64,000 bases of DNA, taken from Bog-113 sp963752695. GTDB taxonomy: Bacteria > Acidobacteriota > Terriglobia > Bryobacterales > Bryobacteraceae. Made by a program: the position numbers and the translations under genes. Under the pieces are notes generated by a model. It was not told the origin of the DNA and made no database searches. It saw only the letters and a list, made by a program, of their open reading frames with translations. Location: contig CAVVZB010000001.1 in NCBI GenBank assembly GCA_963752695.1, positions 1,054,001 through 1,118,000 on the forward strand, written 5' to 3'. Shown here one piece after another: positions 8,474 through 17,685 of this stretch (its first letter is position 1; every line of letters starts with the position of its first letter).

Positions 8474-10330
8474 ATGCCTGTGCTCTGGCTGATTCCTGTT
8501 CTACCCTTCATTGGATTTCTGCTGAATGGCTTATTTGGCAGGAAGCTTCCCAAGGGCGTGGTTGCGGGCATTGCCGTTGCCAGCGCAATGTCCTCCTTCC
8601 TGTGGGTTCTGTACGTATTGCGTATTCTGCAGCCTTTGGACGTCCGCCATTTTGAGCACTACTTCACCTGGATTCAAAGCGGGGAGTTCCGCGTCGGAGT
8701 AGACTTCGCACTCGACCGTCTGACCGCCATCATGCTCCTCGTGATTACGGGCGTGGGGACGTTGATCCATATCTACTCCGCCGGGTACATGGAGCATGAT
8801 TCGGGATACGCCAGATACTTCGCGTATCTCAACCTATTTATGTTCTTCATGCTGACCCTGGTCCTGGCAGCTAACTTTCTGCTGCTGTTCGTGGGGTGGG
8901 AGGGCGTAGGTTTGGCGAGCTACCTTCTCGTCGGGTTCTGGTTTGAGCGCAAGAGCGCCACTAATGCAGGGAATAAGGCATTCATCGTGAACCGGATCGG
9001 TGATTTCGGATTTTCACTGGCCATGTTTCTCATCGTCATCACATTTGGGACCTTGGATTTTAATACTGTGTTCCAAGCCGCTGATGGTAAGCAGCAGGGT
9101 GTCCTTACTGCGATCTGCCTCCTGTTGTTAGTGGGGGCTTGTGGAAAGTCAGCGCAGTTACCCCTGTATGTCTGGCTGCCGGACGCGATGGAAGGCCCAA
9201 CGCCGGTATCCGCATTGATTCACGCCGCAACCATGGTCACCGCAGGCGTCTATATGGTTGCGCGCTCGTCCGCGCTATTCATTCATTCCGGGACTGCGAT
9301 GGAAGTCGTCGCGACTGTGGGAACACTAACAGCGATCTTTGCCGCGATAATCGGCTTGGCTCAAAATGACATCAAGAAAGTCTTTGCGTACTCGACTGTG
9401 TCGCAGCTTGGGTACATGTTCATGGGCCTAGGCTGCGGCGCATTCTCCGCCGGGGTCTATCATCTGGTGACTCATGCGTTTTTCAAAGCACTCCTGTTTC
9501 TTGGTGCGGGTAGCGTGATTCATGCTTGCGGCGGTGAACAAGACATGCGCAACATGGGTGGGCTGCGGCGTCAAACGCCGATTACTTTCGTTTGCCTGAT
9601 CGTGGCTGCGCTCGCTATCTCCGGCATTCCTCCGTTTGCCGGCTTCTATAGTAAGGACGAGATTCTTGTGGCTGCGGCCCATCATCAGCCGTGGATGTTT
9701 GTAGTCGGAGTACTCACTGCCGGGCTTACCGCGTTTTATGTCTCTCGCGCGATTTTCCTGAGCTTCTTCGGTAAGTACCGGGGCGATGCGCATCCGCACG
9801 AATCGCCACTCTCGATGACGATTCCCTTGATGATCCTGGCGCTCCTATCGTTCGCGGGCGGATTTCTGTTCGATGTGCCCACGTATCTCGCCAATATGTT
9901 TCCCGTGGCCGAAGTTACGGGCGGCACCCCCTGGATCTTGCAGGGCCTGTCGGTCGCCGCTGGAGCTATTGGAATCTTAGTGGCATACGGTTTCTATATC
10001 GTTCGGCCTGGGCTGCCAGAGGCGCTCGCGCAATCGCTCGGCGGGGTGTATACGGCGGTATACAACAAGTTCTTTGTGGATGAGATCTATAACGCGGCCA
10101 TTGTGCGGCCAACTGTTGCCGGTTCCCAAACCGTGCTGTTGCAGGGTGTTGACCGGACAGTTCTCGATGGAATGGTGAACGGGGCCGCCACTAACATTCG
10201 TAACATCGGGTCAGGGCTGAAGCGCCTCCAGTCTGGCAACATACGAAGTTACGCCACTTGGGTGGTATTGGGATCGGTGGCGCTCTTAGTGGTGCTTGGG
10301 TTGGTAACCGGCGGAGTGTTGCCGCGATGA
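8474..10330 (+). CDS. nuoL: NADH-quinone oxidoreductase subunit L
   Basis: The 618-residue antiporter-like proton-pumping subunit at the distal end of the membrane arm. Signatures include FVGWEGVGLASYLLVGFW, LPLYVWLPDAMEGPTPVSALIHAATMVTAGVYM with the conserved lysine and histidine chain, and DIKKVFAYSTVSQLGYM. The C-terminal lateral helix and last membrane helix are present (residues about 520-618). The stop overlaps the nuoM start as ATGA at 10327-10330. Confidence 0.96.
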   Translation: MPVLWLIPVLPFIGFLLNGLFGRKLPKGVVAGIAVASAMSSFLWVLYVLRILQPLDVRHFEHYFTWIQSGEFRVGVDFALDRLTAIMLLVITGVGTLIHIYSAGYMEHDSGYARYFAYLNLFMFFMLTLVLAANFLLLFVGWEGVGLASYLLVGFWFERKSATNAGNKAFIVNRIGDFGFSLAMFLIVITFGTLDFNTVFQAADGKQQGVLTAICLLLLVGACGKSAQLPLYVWLPDAMEGPTPVSALIHAATMVTAGVYMVARSSALFIHSGTAMEVVATVGTLTAIFAAIIGLAQNDIKKVFAYSTVSQLGYMFMGLGCGAFSAGVYHLVTHAFFKALLFLGAGSVIHACGGEQDMRNMGGLRRQTPITFVCLIVAALAISGIPPFAGFYSKDEILVAAAHHQPWMFVVGVLTAGLTAFYVSRAIFLSFFGKYRGDAHPHESPLSMTIPLMILALLSFAGGFLFDVPTYLANMFPVAEVTGGTPWILQGLSVAAGAIGILVAYGFYIVRPGLPEALAQSLGGVYTAVYNKFFVDEIYNAAIVRPTVAGSQTVLLQGVDRTVLDGMVNGAATNIRNIGSGLKRLQSGNIRSYATWVVLGSVALLVVLGLVTGGVLPR

Positions 10331-11838
10331 ACCTGCTCGATATTATTCTGCTGCTCCCACTGGTTGGTTTTTGCTTGATCTTCTTGATTCCGAAAAGTCA
10401 GGTTCAGGCCATTCGGCTTTTCGCGCTCCTCATTTCGTTGGCTACTCTCGGTGGTGGCTTGTCTCTGGCGGCTCATTACCATCCGGGACCCAGTCCCATG
10501 TTCGTGACCGATGTTGTTTGGGTGCAAAGTCCGGAGATCCATTATCACGTCATCGCCGATGGAATCGGATTGTGGATGATCGTGCTTTCGACATTTCTAA
10601 CACCCCTTGCCATTCTCGCTTCCTGGACGTCCATCACCAGCCGGGTCAAGGAATTTTTCGCTTTCGTACTACTCCTGGAGTTCGGACTCATCGGGGTTTT
10701 TGCCGCCTACGATCTGTTTCTGTTCTATGTGTTTTGGGAGGTTAGTATCGTCCCGTTCCTCTTTCTCATTGGTATCTGGGGCGGCGAACGGCGGGCCTAC
10801 GCTTCCTTAAAGTTCTTTGTCTATACGATGGCCGGGTCCGTACTCATGCTGGCCAGCTTGATCTATATATACACGCGGACGAAAACGTTCGACGTTTCGG
10901 AAATCCTCAATCAGCTGGCCGGTGGAAGATTGGTGTTTACGCAGAGCGAACAGACTTTACTGTTCCTGGGCTTCTTCGCGGCATTCGCCATCAAAGGGCC
11001 GGTGTTTCCGTTTCATACATGGCTCCCGGATTTTCATGAGCAAGCCCCGTCTCCGGTATCTATGCTTTTGCTGAAACTAGGAGTCTTTGGGATGATCCGG
11101 TTTTGCATCCCTTTGTTCCCGGGCGGTGCGCGGGACAATGCGCCGTGGATCATCGTTCTAGCCATTATTGGAATCATCTACGGGGCATTATTGGCCTTGG
11201 GTGAGACGAACATACTTCGCTTAATTGCCTATTCATCGGTAAGTCACGTAGGATTCATGGTGCTCGGGATCTTCACATTTACGCAGCTCGGGACCGATGG
11301 CGCGGTATACCAGATGATCAATCACGGCATATCTACCGGAGGCTTGTTTCTGATTGCAGGCTTACTCATCCAGCGGCGCAAATCAGCCGAGATCGCAGAT
11401 TTCGGCGGCGTGGCTCATGTCGCTCCGTGGCTGGCAACCTCCTTTCTGATTACTACCCTGGCCGGCATCGGATTGCCGACATTGAATAGCTTTGTAGGTG
11501 AGTACTTAGTCCTGCAGGGTGCCGCCCAAGCTAACTTCCGTTACGCCATCTTCGCTGCGATCGGCGTTATCCTCTCGGCCTGTTACATGCTATGGCTCTA
11601 CCAGCGCTTGTTCTATGGAGACAAGCCGAGCCGGACTTACTTGGATCTAGACTTCCGCGAACTGGTTTGTGTCGTCCCTCTGCTGCTGATGATGTTCTGG
11701 CTGGGCATTGGAACGCAGACTTTCCTGCCCGCGATCACTGGAGCGACTGCCCACATTCTGGAGGATGGCAAGCAGAATATGCCACTTCGCGTAGAAGCGG
11801 GTTCCGCCGTAGTCTTGGGGGCGCACGGTGCAAACTGA
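10327..11838 (+). CDS. nuoM: NADH-quinone oxidoreductase subunit M
   Basis: A 503-residue antiporter-like subunit. The start is placed at ATG 10327 (MNLLDIILLLPLVGF), coupled to the nuoL stop by an ATGA overlap; the longer open frame upstream lies inside nuoL and is unlikely to be used. Motifs include FYVFWEVSIVPFLFLIGIWGG, KGPVFPFHTWLPDFHEQAPSPVS and LRLIAYSSVSHVGFM. Its stop lies inside the beginning of nuoN. Confidence 0.95.
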   Translation: MNLLDIILLLPLVGFCLIFLIPKSQVQAIRLFALLISLATLGGGLSLAAHYHPGPSPMFVTDVVWVQSPEIHYHVIADGIGLWMIVLSTFLTPLAILASWTSITSRVKEFFAFVLLLEFGLIGVFAAYDLFLFYVFWEVSIVPFLFLIGIWGGERRAYASLKFFVYTMAGSVLMLASLIYIYTRTKTFDVSEILNQLAGGRLVFTQSEQTLLFLGFFAAFAIKGPVFPFHTWLPDFHEQAPSPVSMLLLKLGVFGMIRFCIPLFPGGARDNAPWIIVLAIIGIIYGALLALGETNILRLIAYSSVSHVGFMVLGIFTFTQLGTDGAVYQMINHGISTGGLFLIAGLLIQRRKSAEIADFGGVAHVAPWLATSFLITTLAGIGLPTLNSFVGEYLVLQGAAQANFRYAIFAAIGVILSACYMLWLYQRLFYGDKPSRTYLDLDFRELVCVVPLLLMMFWLGIGTQTFLPAITGATAHILEDGKQNMPLRVEAGSAVVLGAHGAN

Positions 11839-13294
11839 ATTCGTGCCCGCGTCCGTGGAGTACTTCAGAGTACTGCCGGAAATCCTGCTTTGTGCTGCGG
11901 GCGTCTTCTTGATGGTGCTCAACCCTCTGGTCAAAAAAACATCTAGTTCGATCTTCGGAGTCTTGTCAATCTTAGCGATGCTCGGAGCAATCGCCGCTTC
12001 GGTATACGCTGACACCATACCGGGCGAGGCGTTCTCGCGCATGTTAGTGATCGATGGGTACGCCACTTTCTTTCGTGTGTTGGTCATCGGTATAGGGATT
12101 GTCGTCGTTCTTGGTTCCTTTCACTTCCTGTCTCGTGAAAGGGCCGAAGCCGGCGAGTTTCACTCGTTGATTCTGTTCTCGCTTGCCGGTCAATGCATCA
12201 TGGCGGAAGCCAATGAGTTGATCATGATCTTCATCGGTCTGGAGATCTCTTCCATAGCGACTTACATTCTGGCCGGTTATTTACGCGATGACCGCCGCGC
12301 AAACGAAGCGGCTCTCAAATACTTTCTCTTGGGATCTTTCGCCACTGCATTTTTCCTTTACGGCATTTCGATCATCTACGGTTCCACCGGCTCCAGCAAT
12401 CTAAGTCTGATTCATGGGATCGTTACTAATCCGCAGAGTCAGGTTCCGGCGGTTTTACTCGGAGTTTCAGCGGCGCTGATGTTTGTCGGGCTCGCTTTCA
12501 AAGTTAGTGGCGCCCCATTTCAGGTCTGGGCTCCAGATGTCTACCAGGGAGCCGCATCCCCGGTCTCTGCGTTCTTATCGGCCGGCCCGAAAGCCGCTGC
12601 TTTCGCCATTTTCCTTCGAATTTTTCTGACCGCGTTCCCCACGATCTCGGGTGCTTGGGTGCCGTTAGTTTGGATTTCGGCTTTGCTCTCAATGACCATC
12701 GGTAACTTCGCCGCGCTGACCCAATCCAACATCAAGCGGCTGCTGGCTTACAGTTCTATCGCGCACGCTGGATATGTTCTAGTTGCGGTAACTTCGCGGT
12801 CGGACTTAGGAACCGGCGCGGCGATGTTCTACCTGGCTGCCTATGCGTGCATGAATGTGGGTGCGTTTATAGTTGTGTCGCACGTCGCTGGAAAAGGTGA
12901 GCGCCGTGTGCAGATTTCCGATTTCGCTGGACTCGGTACCCGGCAGCCGCTGATGGCCACGCTGCTGACCATCTTTCTACTCTCTTTGATTGGTGTACCG
13001 CTCACCGGCGGATTCTTTGGAAAGTTTTATATCTTCGAAGCCGCGCTGCAGTCTAAGCTGGTTTGGCTGACCGTCCTCGGTCTATTGAATAGCGCGGTGT
13101 CGGCCTACTACTATCTTCGAATTATCGCCGCCATGTACATGCAGGACGCGCCGAGCGATGCCCCGGAAATCGAAGCGCTCCCGGGTGCGACGCAAGCGGC
13201 GTTGCTAGTTCCCGCAATCGGTACGATTCTTCTGGGTGTCTTTCCCTCGCCAGTACTGAATTTCGCGATCCGCTCCGCTAATTTTGGGAAATAA
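11828..13294 (+). CDS. nuoN: NADH-quinone oxidoreductase subunit N
   Basis: A 488-residue antiporter-like subunit and the last gene of the complex I operon. It opens at GTG 11828, overlapping nuoM by 11 bases. Motifs include FIGLEISSIATYILAGYL, VSGAPFQVWAPDVYQGAASPVSAFLS and SNIKRLLAYSSIAHAGYVL. The protein is full length. A gene for a secreted glycosidase-like protein begins 18 bases later on the same strand, so read-through from the operon is possible. Confidence 0.95.
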   Translation: MQTEFVPASVEYFRVLPEILLCAAGVFLMVLNPLVKKTSSSIFGVLSILAMLGAIAASVYADTIPGEAFSRMLVIDGYATFFRVLVIGIGIVVVLGSFHFLSRERAEAGEFHSLILFSLAGQCIMAEANELIMIFIGLEISSIATYILAGYLRDDRRANEAALKYFLLGSFATAFFLYGISIIYGSTGSSNLSLIHGIVTNPQSQVPAVLLGVSAALMFVGLAFKVSGAPFQVWAPDVYQGAASPVSAFLSAGPKAAAFAIFLRIFLTAFPTISGAWVPLVWISALLSMTIGNFAALTQSNIKRLLAYSSIAHAGYVLVAVTSRSDLGTGAAMFYLAAYACMNVGAFIVVSHVAGKGERRVQISDFAGLGTRQPLMATLLTIFLLSLIGVPLTGGFFGKFYIFEAALQSKLVWLTVLGLLNSAVSAYYYLRIIAAMYMQDAPSDAPEIEALPGATQAALLVPAIGTILLGVFPSPVLNFAIRSANFGK

Positions 13295-13312
13295 TAGGCG
13301 GAGAGGTTTTCC

Positions 13313-15418
13313 ATGAAGCCGCTCTTCGTATTACTGTCTTTCTCCGCGTTGGGATTTGCTCAAGAGATTAAGGTCGACGTCACCCCGGGGCACGCGACAA
13401 ATATGTTCAGTCCATTCCGGGCGATGGGTTCGGCAGTGGATGGTGTGCCGACCGGCACAGTAAACCAAGTGTACACTCCTCAGAATATCGGTGAGATGCT
13501 CTCGGCCGGGTTCCGGCCTTTAACTTACCGGCTGTACACCGAACTTAGCGTGCAGGACTGGCATTGGAATCCCACCGGCTCATTCAGCGCGCCAGGTAAC
13601 CAAGGTTATTGGACGGGAACGCGCACCGTGGGGCCGGCGATCGTTCATTCGCACGGCTACAATTTGCCGCGTAGAGGCTCCACGACGGATCAAGGGAATA
13701 ACAGCAGCTACTCGCGGGTAGACGATGGCGATCCGTCCACTTTCTGGAAGAGTCAGCCTTATCTAACAAGCGCGTTTACTGGTGAGTCCGATGCGTTGCA
13801 CCCTCAGTGGATCGTGATCGATCTAGGGGCCCGTAAGCCTGTGAATGCAATTCAACTCAACTGGGCCGAACCATTCGCGACTGACTATCAAGTGCAGTAT
13901 TGGACCGGCAGCGATGCGGTCGGCAATCCCTCTCAGGGGAGTTGGGTTACCTTCCCGGCAGGCGCAATTACGGGCGGTGCCGGGGGCGCGGTTACCTTAA
14001 CGTTGACAAGTGCGCCGGCTTCCGTCGAGTTTATTCGGGTGTGGATGACATCCTCCTCGGGAAGTTGCGTTGGTGGGCAGAGCCGCGATATTCGGGATTG
14101 CGTCGGCTACGCGTTGAACGAAGTGGGTGTAGGAACCACCAATCAGGGGGTGTTCACCGACTTGGTGAACCACATCCCGAATCAATCGCAGACACTCATT
14201 TACTGCTCGTCGGTAGATCCTTGGCACACGGCAAAGGACATCGAGGCCGGGGAAGAGCAGCCAGGGCTAGATCTAATCTTCACGAGCGGCATCGCACGAG
14301 GGATTCCGCCGGTTCTCCCCGTCACGATGTTGTATGGGACACCCGAAGATTCCGCAAACCAGATCGCCTATCTGGAGAACAAGGGGTACAAGATCGGGTT
14401 CGTGGAACTGGGTGAGGAGCCGGATGGACAGTATATCCTTCCAGAAGACTATGCCGCTCTATATCTACAGTGGTCTAAAGCTATCCATTCGGTCGATCCT
14501 AAACTAAGTCTTGGAGGTCCGGTGCTATCGGGAGACCTGGAGATCACTACTTGGCCCAACGCGGCTGGGAACACGTCATGGCTGAATCGATTTCTCAATT
14601 ACCTCAAGTCTCACAATGCGATGGCGGATCTCTCGTTCATGTCTTACGAGCATTATCCTTATAACCCTTGCACTATTAAGTGGACCGACCTTCTGCAGGA
14701 ACCCTCGTATACGCGGGGAAGTCTGGCTACCTGGGCCGCCGACGGGTTGCCCAAAACGGTTCCGGTGTTTGTCACTGAATCGAATGTTAGTTATGACTAT
14801 CAGGAACAGCAAGTCGGTCTCTTCGGAGCTCTCTGGTTCTCTGACTTTACCGGAACGTTTCTAACGCTCGGTGGGAAGCAGGTGTATTTCTATGAGTATG
14901 AGCCGCTTCCTTTATTTTCTAGCTCCAGTTGTAACTCGTGGGGCAACTTCGGGATGTTTGAGGCAACTAATCAGAGTCAGGTACTGGGTTATACATCGCA
15001 GTATTTCAGCGCCCAAATGCTGACCGAGCAATGGGTGGAGCCTATCGATGCATTGCACTATGTCTACCCGGCTGAAAGCAGCATCAAGGCGGCAAATGGC
15101 GAGTCATTAGTTACTGCCTATTCGGTTCTGCGGCCCGATGGACTGTGGTCGCTGATGCTGATCAATAAAGATCAGACAACTGCGCACGCGGTGTCGGTCA
15201 AATTCTTCGACGAGGGGCCGGGCATAAACCATTACTTCAGCGGCACGGTTACGCAAGTGGGTTTCGGGGAACAGCAATACACCTGGCACGCCGCCAACGC
15301 CAACGGCTTTCCATCTCCGGATGGACCGATCGTCACCGAGTCTGTTCCAGGCGGCCAGAACGCCCACTATACGCTGCCTCCGGCTTCGATCACGGTTCTT
15401 CGCGGCAACATCCAATAG
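13313..15418 (+). CDS. Secreted discoidin-domain glycoside hydrolase-like protein
   Basis: A 701-residue protein with a short signal peptide (MKPLFVLLSFSALGFAQ). Residues about 130-270 look like an F5/8 type C (discoidin) carbohydrate-binding domain: SYSRVDDGDPSTFWKS, then QWIVIDLGARKPVNAIQL. From about residue 290 a TIM-barrel of clan GH-A type is suggested by a candidate acid/base E369 in VELGEEPDG and a candidate nucleophile E489 in VFVTESNVS. The C-terminus is a beta-rich tail. The substrate is unknown and the family assignment would need a profile search. AGAGG lies just upstream of the ATG. It stands 18 bases downstream of nuoN and may be read from that operon. Confidence 0.7.
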   Translation: MKPLFVLLSFSALGFAQEIKVDVTPGHATNMFSPFRAMGSAVDGVPTGTVNQVYTPQNIGEMLSAGFRPLTYRLYTELSVQDWHWNPTGSFSAPGNQGYWTGTRTVGPAIVHSHGYNLPRRGSTTDQGNNSSYSRVDDGDPSTFWKSQPYLTSAFTGESDALHPQWIVIDLGARKPVNAIQLNWAEPFATDYQVQYWTGSDAVGNPSQGSWVTFPAGAITGGAGGAVTLTLTSAPASVEFIRVWMTSSSGSCVGGQSRDIRDCVGYALNEVGVGTTNQGVFTDLVNHIPNQSQTLIYCSSVDPWHTAKDIEAGEEQPGLDLIFTSGIARGIPPVLPVTMLYGTPEDSANQIAYLENKGYKIGFVELGEEPDGQYILPEDYAALYLQWSKAIHSVDPKLSLGGPVLSGDLEITTWPNAAGNTSWLNRFLNYLKSHNAMADLSFMSYEHYPYNPCTIKWTDLLQEPSYTRGSLATWAADGLPKTVPVFVTESNVSYDYQEQQVGLFGALWFSDFTGTFLTLGGKQVYFYEYEPLPLFSSSSCNSWGNFGMFEATNQSQVLGYTSQYFSAQMLTEQWVEPIDALHYVYPAESSIKAANGESLVTAYSVLRPDGLWSLMLINKDQTTAHAVSVKFFDEGPGINHYFSGTVTQVGFGEQQYTWHAANANGFPSPDGPIVTESVPGGQNAHYTLPPASITVLRGNIQ

Positions 15419-15423
15419 CGCCG

Positions 15424-16638
15424 ATGACGGACTGGACGCACGAGCCAAATCTTGCGTGCTGGGTTGACTCGGCCAATGACCCCGAGACCGACTTCCCGAT
15501 CCAGAACCTTCCGTTTGCCACCTTTCAGCGGCCGGGGGAAGAGAAGTTGCGAGTGGGGGTCGCGATCGGGGATCAGGTTCTCGATGTCTCGGCCTCGTTT
15601 GAAGTGCTGACGTTGCGGGAGTTGATGGGTTGGCCTCGAGAGGCCCGCCTTGACTTGCGCCATCGGATTTGCCGCTTCCTTTCCGAGTACTCGCCCGGTG
15701 CCAAAGAGTTCCTGGTTCCGCAGGATCAGGTTTGTTTATTACTGCCTTGCGAAGTCCGGAATTATACGGACTTTTATGCCTCGATCGATCACGCGACGAA
15801 TGTAGGCCGGATGTTCCGCCCAGACCGCCCCTTACTGCCGAACTATCGGTGGGTGCCGATTGCATATCATGGCCGGGCCTCATCCCTGGTAGTGAGCGGG
15901 ACGGCCATCCAGCGGCCATGGGGACAACGACAATCCGGGGAACTCGATCCCGAATTCCTCCCCACCCGATCGTTGGATTACGAGGTGGAACTTGGCGCCT
16001 TTCTGGGACCGGGAAATGTGCATGGTGAAACGATTCCGATCGGAGCCGCGGAGAACCATCTGTTTGGAGTTTGCCTCTTAAACGACTGGTCGGCCAGGGA
16101 TGTGCAAGCCTGGGAATACCAACCGCTCGGACCGTTTTTGGCCAAGAGTTTCGCTACGTCAATCTCCCCGTGGGTGATCACGTTGGAGGCGCTGGAGCCA
16201 TTCCGTTGTGCAGGCCCGAATCGACCGGAGCCACTTTCCTACCTGCACGCCAGCGACGGCGCCTTCGCAATCAAGGTGGAAGCATGGCTGAAAACTTCTC
16301 TGATGAATCACCCAGTCCGCCTTAGCCGCGCGAGTTTCCGCTCCATGTATTGGACCTGGCAACAAATGATCACGCATCATGCCTCGAATGGATGCCCGCT
16401 CCTGGCCGGCGATCTCATCGGGAGCGGAACCATTTCAGGACCGGAACCAACCAATCGCGGGTGTCTGTTGGAATTGACGGAACGCGGAGCGGCGCCAATC
16501 GAGCTGCCATCCGGAGAGAAGCGAAAGTTTCTTGAAGACGGCGACACTGTTACCTTGCGGGCTTTCTGCGAAAGAGCTGGCTTTCGGCGGATCGGATTTG
16601 GAAGCTGCACCGGGGTTATCACGCCGGCTCACCCTTAA
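15424..16638 (+). CDS. fahA: Fumarylacetoacetase
   Basis: A 404-residue protein matching the two-domain fumarylacetoacetate hydrolase that splits fumarylacetoacetate into fumarate and acetoacetate, the last step of tyrosine degradation. Metal-site motifs are visible: NYTDFYAS (Asp), LDYEVELGAF (two Glu) and LLNDWSARDVQAWEY (Asp), with the N-terminal SH3-like domain in the first 110 residues. The catalytic dyad region PIAYHGRASS is intact. No hgd or hppD homologue lies nearby. It follows the glycosidase gene by five bases and precedes tdh. Confidence 0.93.
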   Translation: MTDWTHEPNLACWVDSANDPETDFPIQNLPFATFQRPGEEKLRVGVAIGDQVLDVSASFEVLTLRELMGWPREARLDLRHRICRFLSEYSPGAKEFLVPQDQVCLLLPCEVRNYTDFYASIDHATNVGRMFRPDRPLLPNYRWVPIAYHGRASSLVVSGTAIQRPWGQRQSGELDPEFLPTRSLDYEVELGAFLGPGNVHGETIPIGAAENHLFGVCLLNDWSARDVQAWEYQPLGPFLAKSFATSISPWVITLEALEPFRCAGPNRPEPLSYLHASDGAFAIKVEAWLKTSLMNHPVRLSRASFRSMYWTWQQMITHHASNGCPLLAGDLIGSGTISGPEPTNRGCLLELTERGAAPIELPSGEKRKFLEDGDTVTLRAFCERAGFRRIGFGSCTGVITPAHP

Positions 16639-16656
16639 GCGCGATACTGAAAGAGC

Positions 16657-17682
16657 ATGAAAGCTTTAGTGAAGAGGGAGCGAGCCCCGGGCTTGTGGCT
16701 CGAGGACATTGAGGTTCCGCGTATCGGCATCAATGATGTTTTGATCCGCGTGGAGAAGACAGGAATCTGCGGAACCGATCTTCATATATACAACTGGGAC
16801 GACTGGGCGCAGAAGACAATTCCAACGCCGATGGCGATCGGGCATGAGTTCGTGGGTCAGGTTGTGGAGACAGGTTCCAACGTCACTGACTTCTTCCCCG
16901 GAGATCTAGTAAGTGGCGAAGGTCATGTAGTTTGCGGGCACTGCCGCAACTGTCTGGCGGGCCGGCGTCACTTATGTCCACACACCAAAGGCGTTGGCGT
17001 GAATCGGCCGGGAGCCTTTGCCGAGTACATCGCACTCCCAATGACGAACCTCTGGCATCACCGCGACGGCATCGACCACGAGATCGCGGCGATCTTCGAC
17101 CCATTCGGCAACGCGGTGCATACGGCGCTCTCTTTCTCCGTACTCGGCGAGGACGTCTTGATCACTGGCGCGGGGCCGATCGGAATCATGTCCGTAGCGG
17201 TGGCTAAGCACGCCGGAGCGCGGTTCGTGGTGATAACAGATGTCAACCCGTATCGCCTGGATCTCGCGCGCAAGATGGGTGCGACCGTCGCATTGGACGT
17301 CCGCTCGGGCAATTTGGCGGATGTTCAGCGGGAGCTACGGATGTCGGAAGGCTTCGATGTCGGGCTCGAGATGTCCGGCAATCCGTCTGCGTTTCGATCG
17401 ATGATCGACAACCTGTGTCATGGCGGAAAGATTGCGATGCTTGGCATCCCTTCCGAGCCAATTGCAATTGACTGGAATGAAGTGGTCTTTCATAGTCTGA
17501 CGATCAAAGGGGTGTATGGCCGTGAAATGTATGAGACCTGGTACAAGATGACCGTGATGCTGCAGAGCGGACTCGACATCTGCCCGGTAATTACACACCG
17601 GCTGCACTATACGGAGTTCGAGAAAGGCTTTGAAGTGATGCGCCAGGGCAACGCTGGCAAGGTCATCCTGAGCTGGACCTAA
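16657..17682 (+). CDS. tdh: L-threonine 3-dehydrogenase
   Basis: A 341-residue zinc medium-chain dehydrogenase, the usual Tdh length. It oxidises threonine to 2-amino-3-ketobutyrate with NAD+. The catalytic zinc region reads TGICGTDLHIYNWDDWAQ with GHEFVG after it, the structural zinc cysteines are CGHCRNCLAGRRHLC, and the nucleotide-binding loop is ITGAGPIGIMS. The Y-N-W-D-x-W segment is characteristic of Tdh rather than of sorbitol dehydrogenase. Kbl, the usual partner, is not in the window. It sits three bases before sdaA. Confidence 0.92.
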   Translation: MKALVKRERAPGLWLEDIEVPRIGINDVLIRVEKTGICGTDLHIYNWDDWAQKTIPTPMAIGHEFVGQVVETGSNVTDFFPGDLVSGEGHVVCGHCRNCLAGRRHLCPHTKGVGVNRPGAFAEYIALPMTNLWHHRDGIDHEIAAIFDPFGNAVHTALSFSVLGEDVLITGAGPIGIMSVAVAKHAGARFVVITDVNPYRLDLARKMGATVALDVRSGNLADVQRELRMSEGFDVGLEMSGNPSAFRSMIDNLCHGGKIAMLGIPSEPIAIDWNEVVFHSLTIKGVYGREMYETWYKMTVMLQSGLDICPVITHRLHYTEFEKGFEVMRQGNAGKVILSWT

Positions 17683-17685
17683 TTC

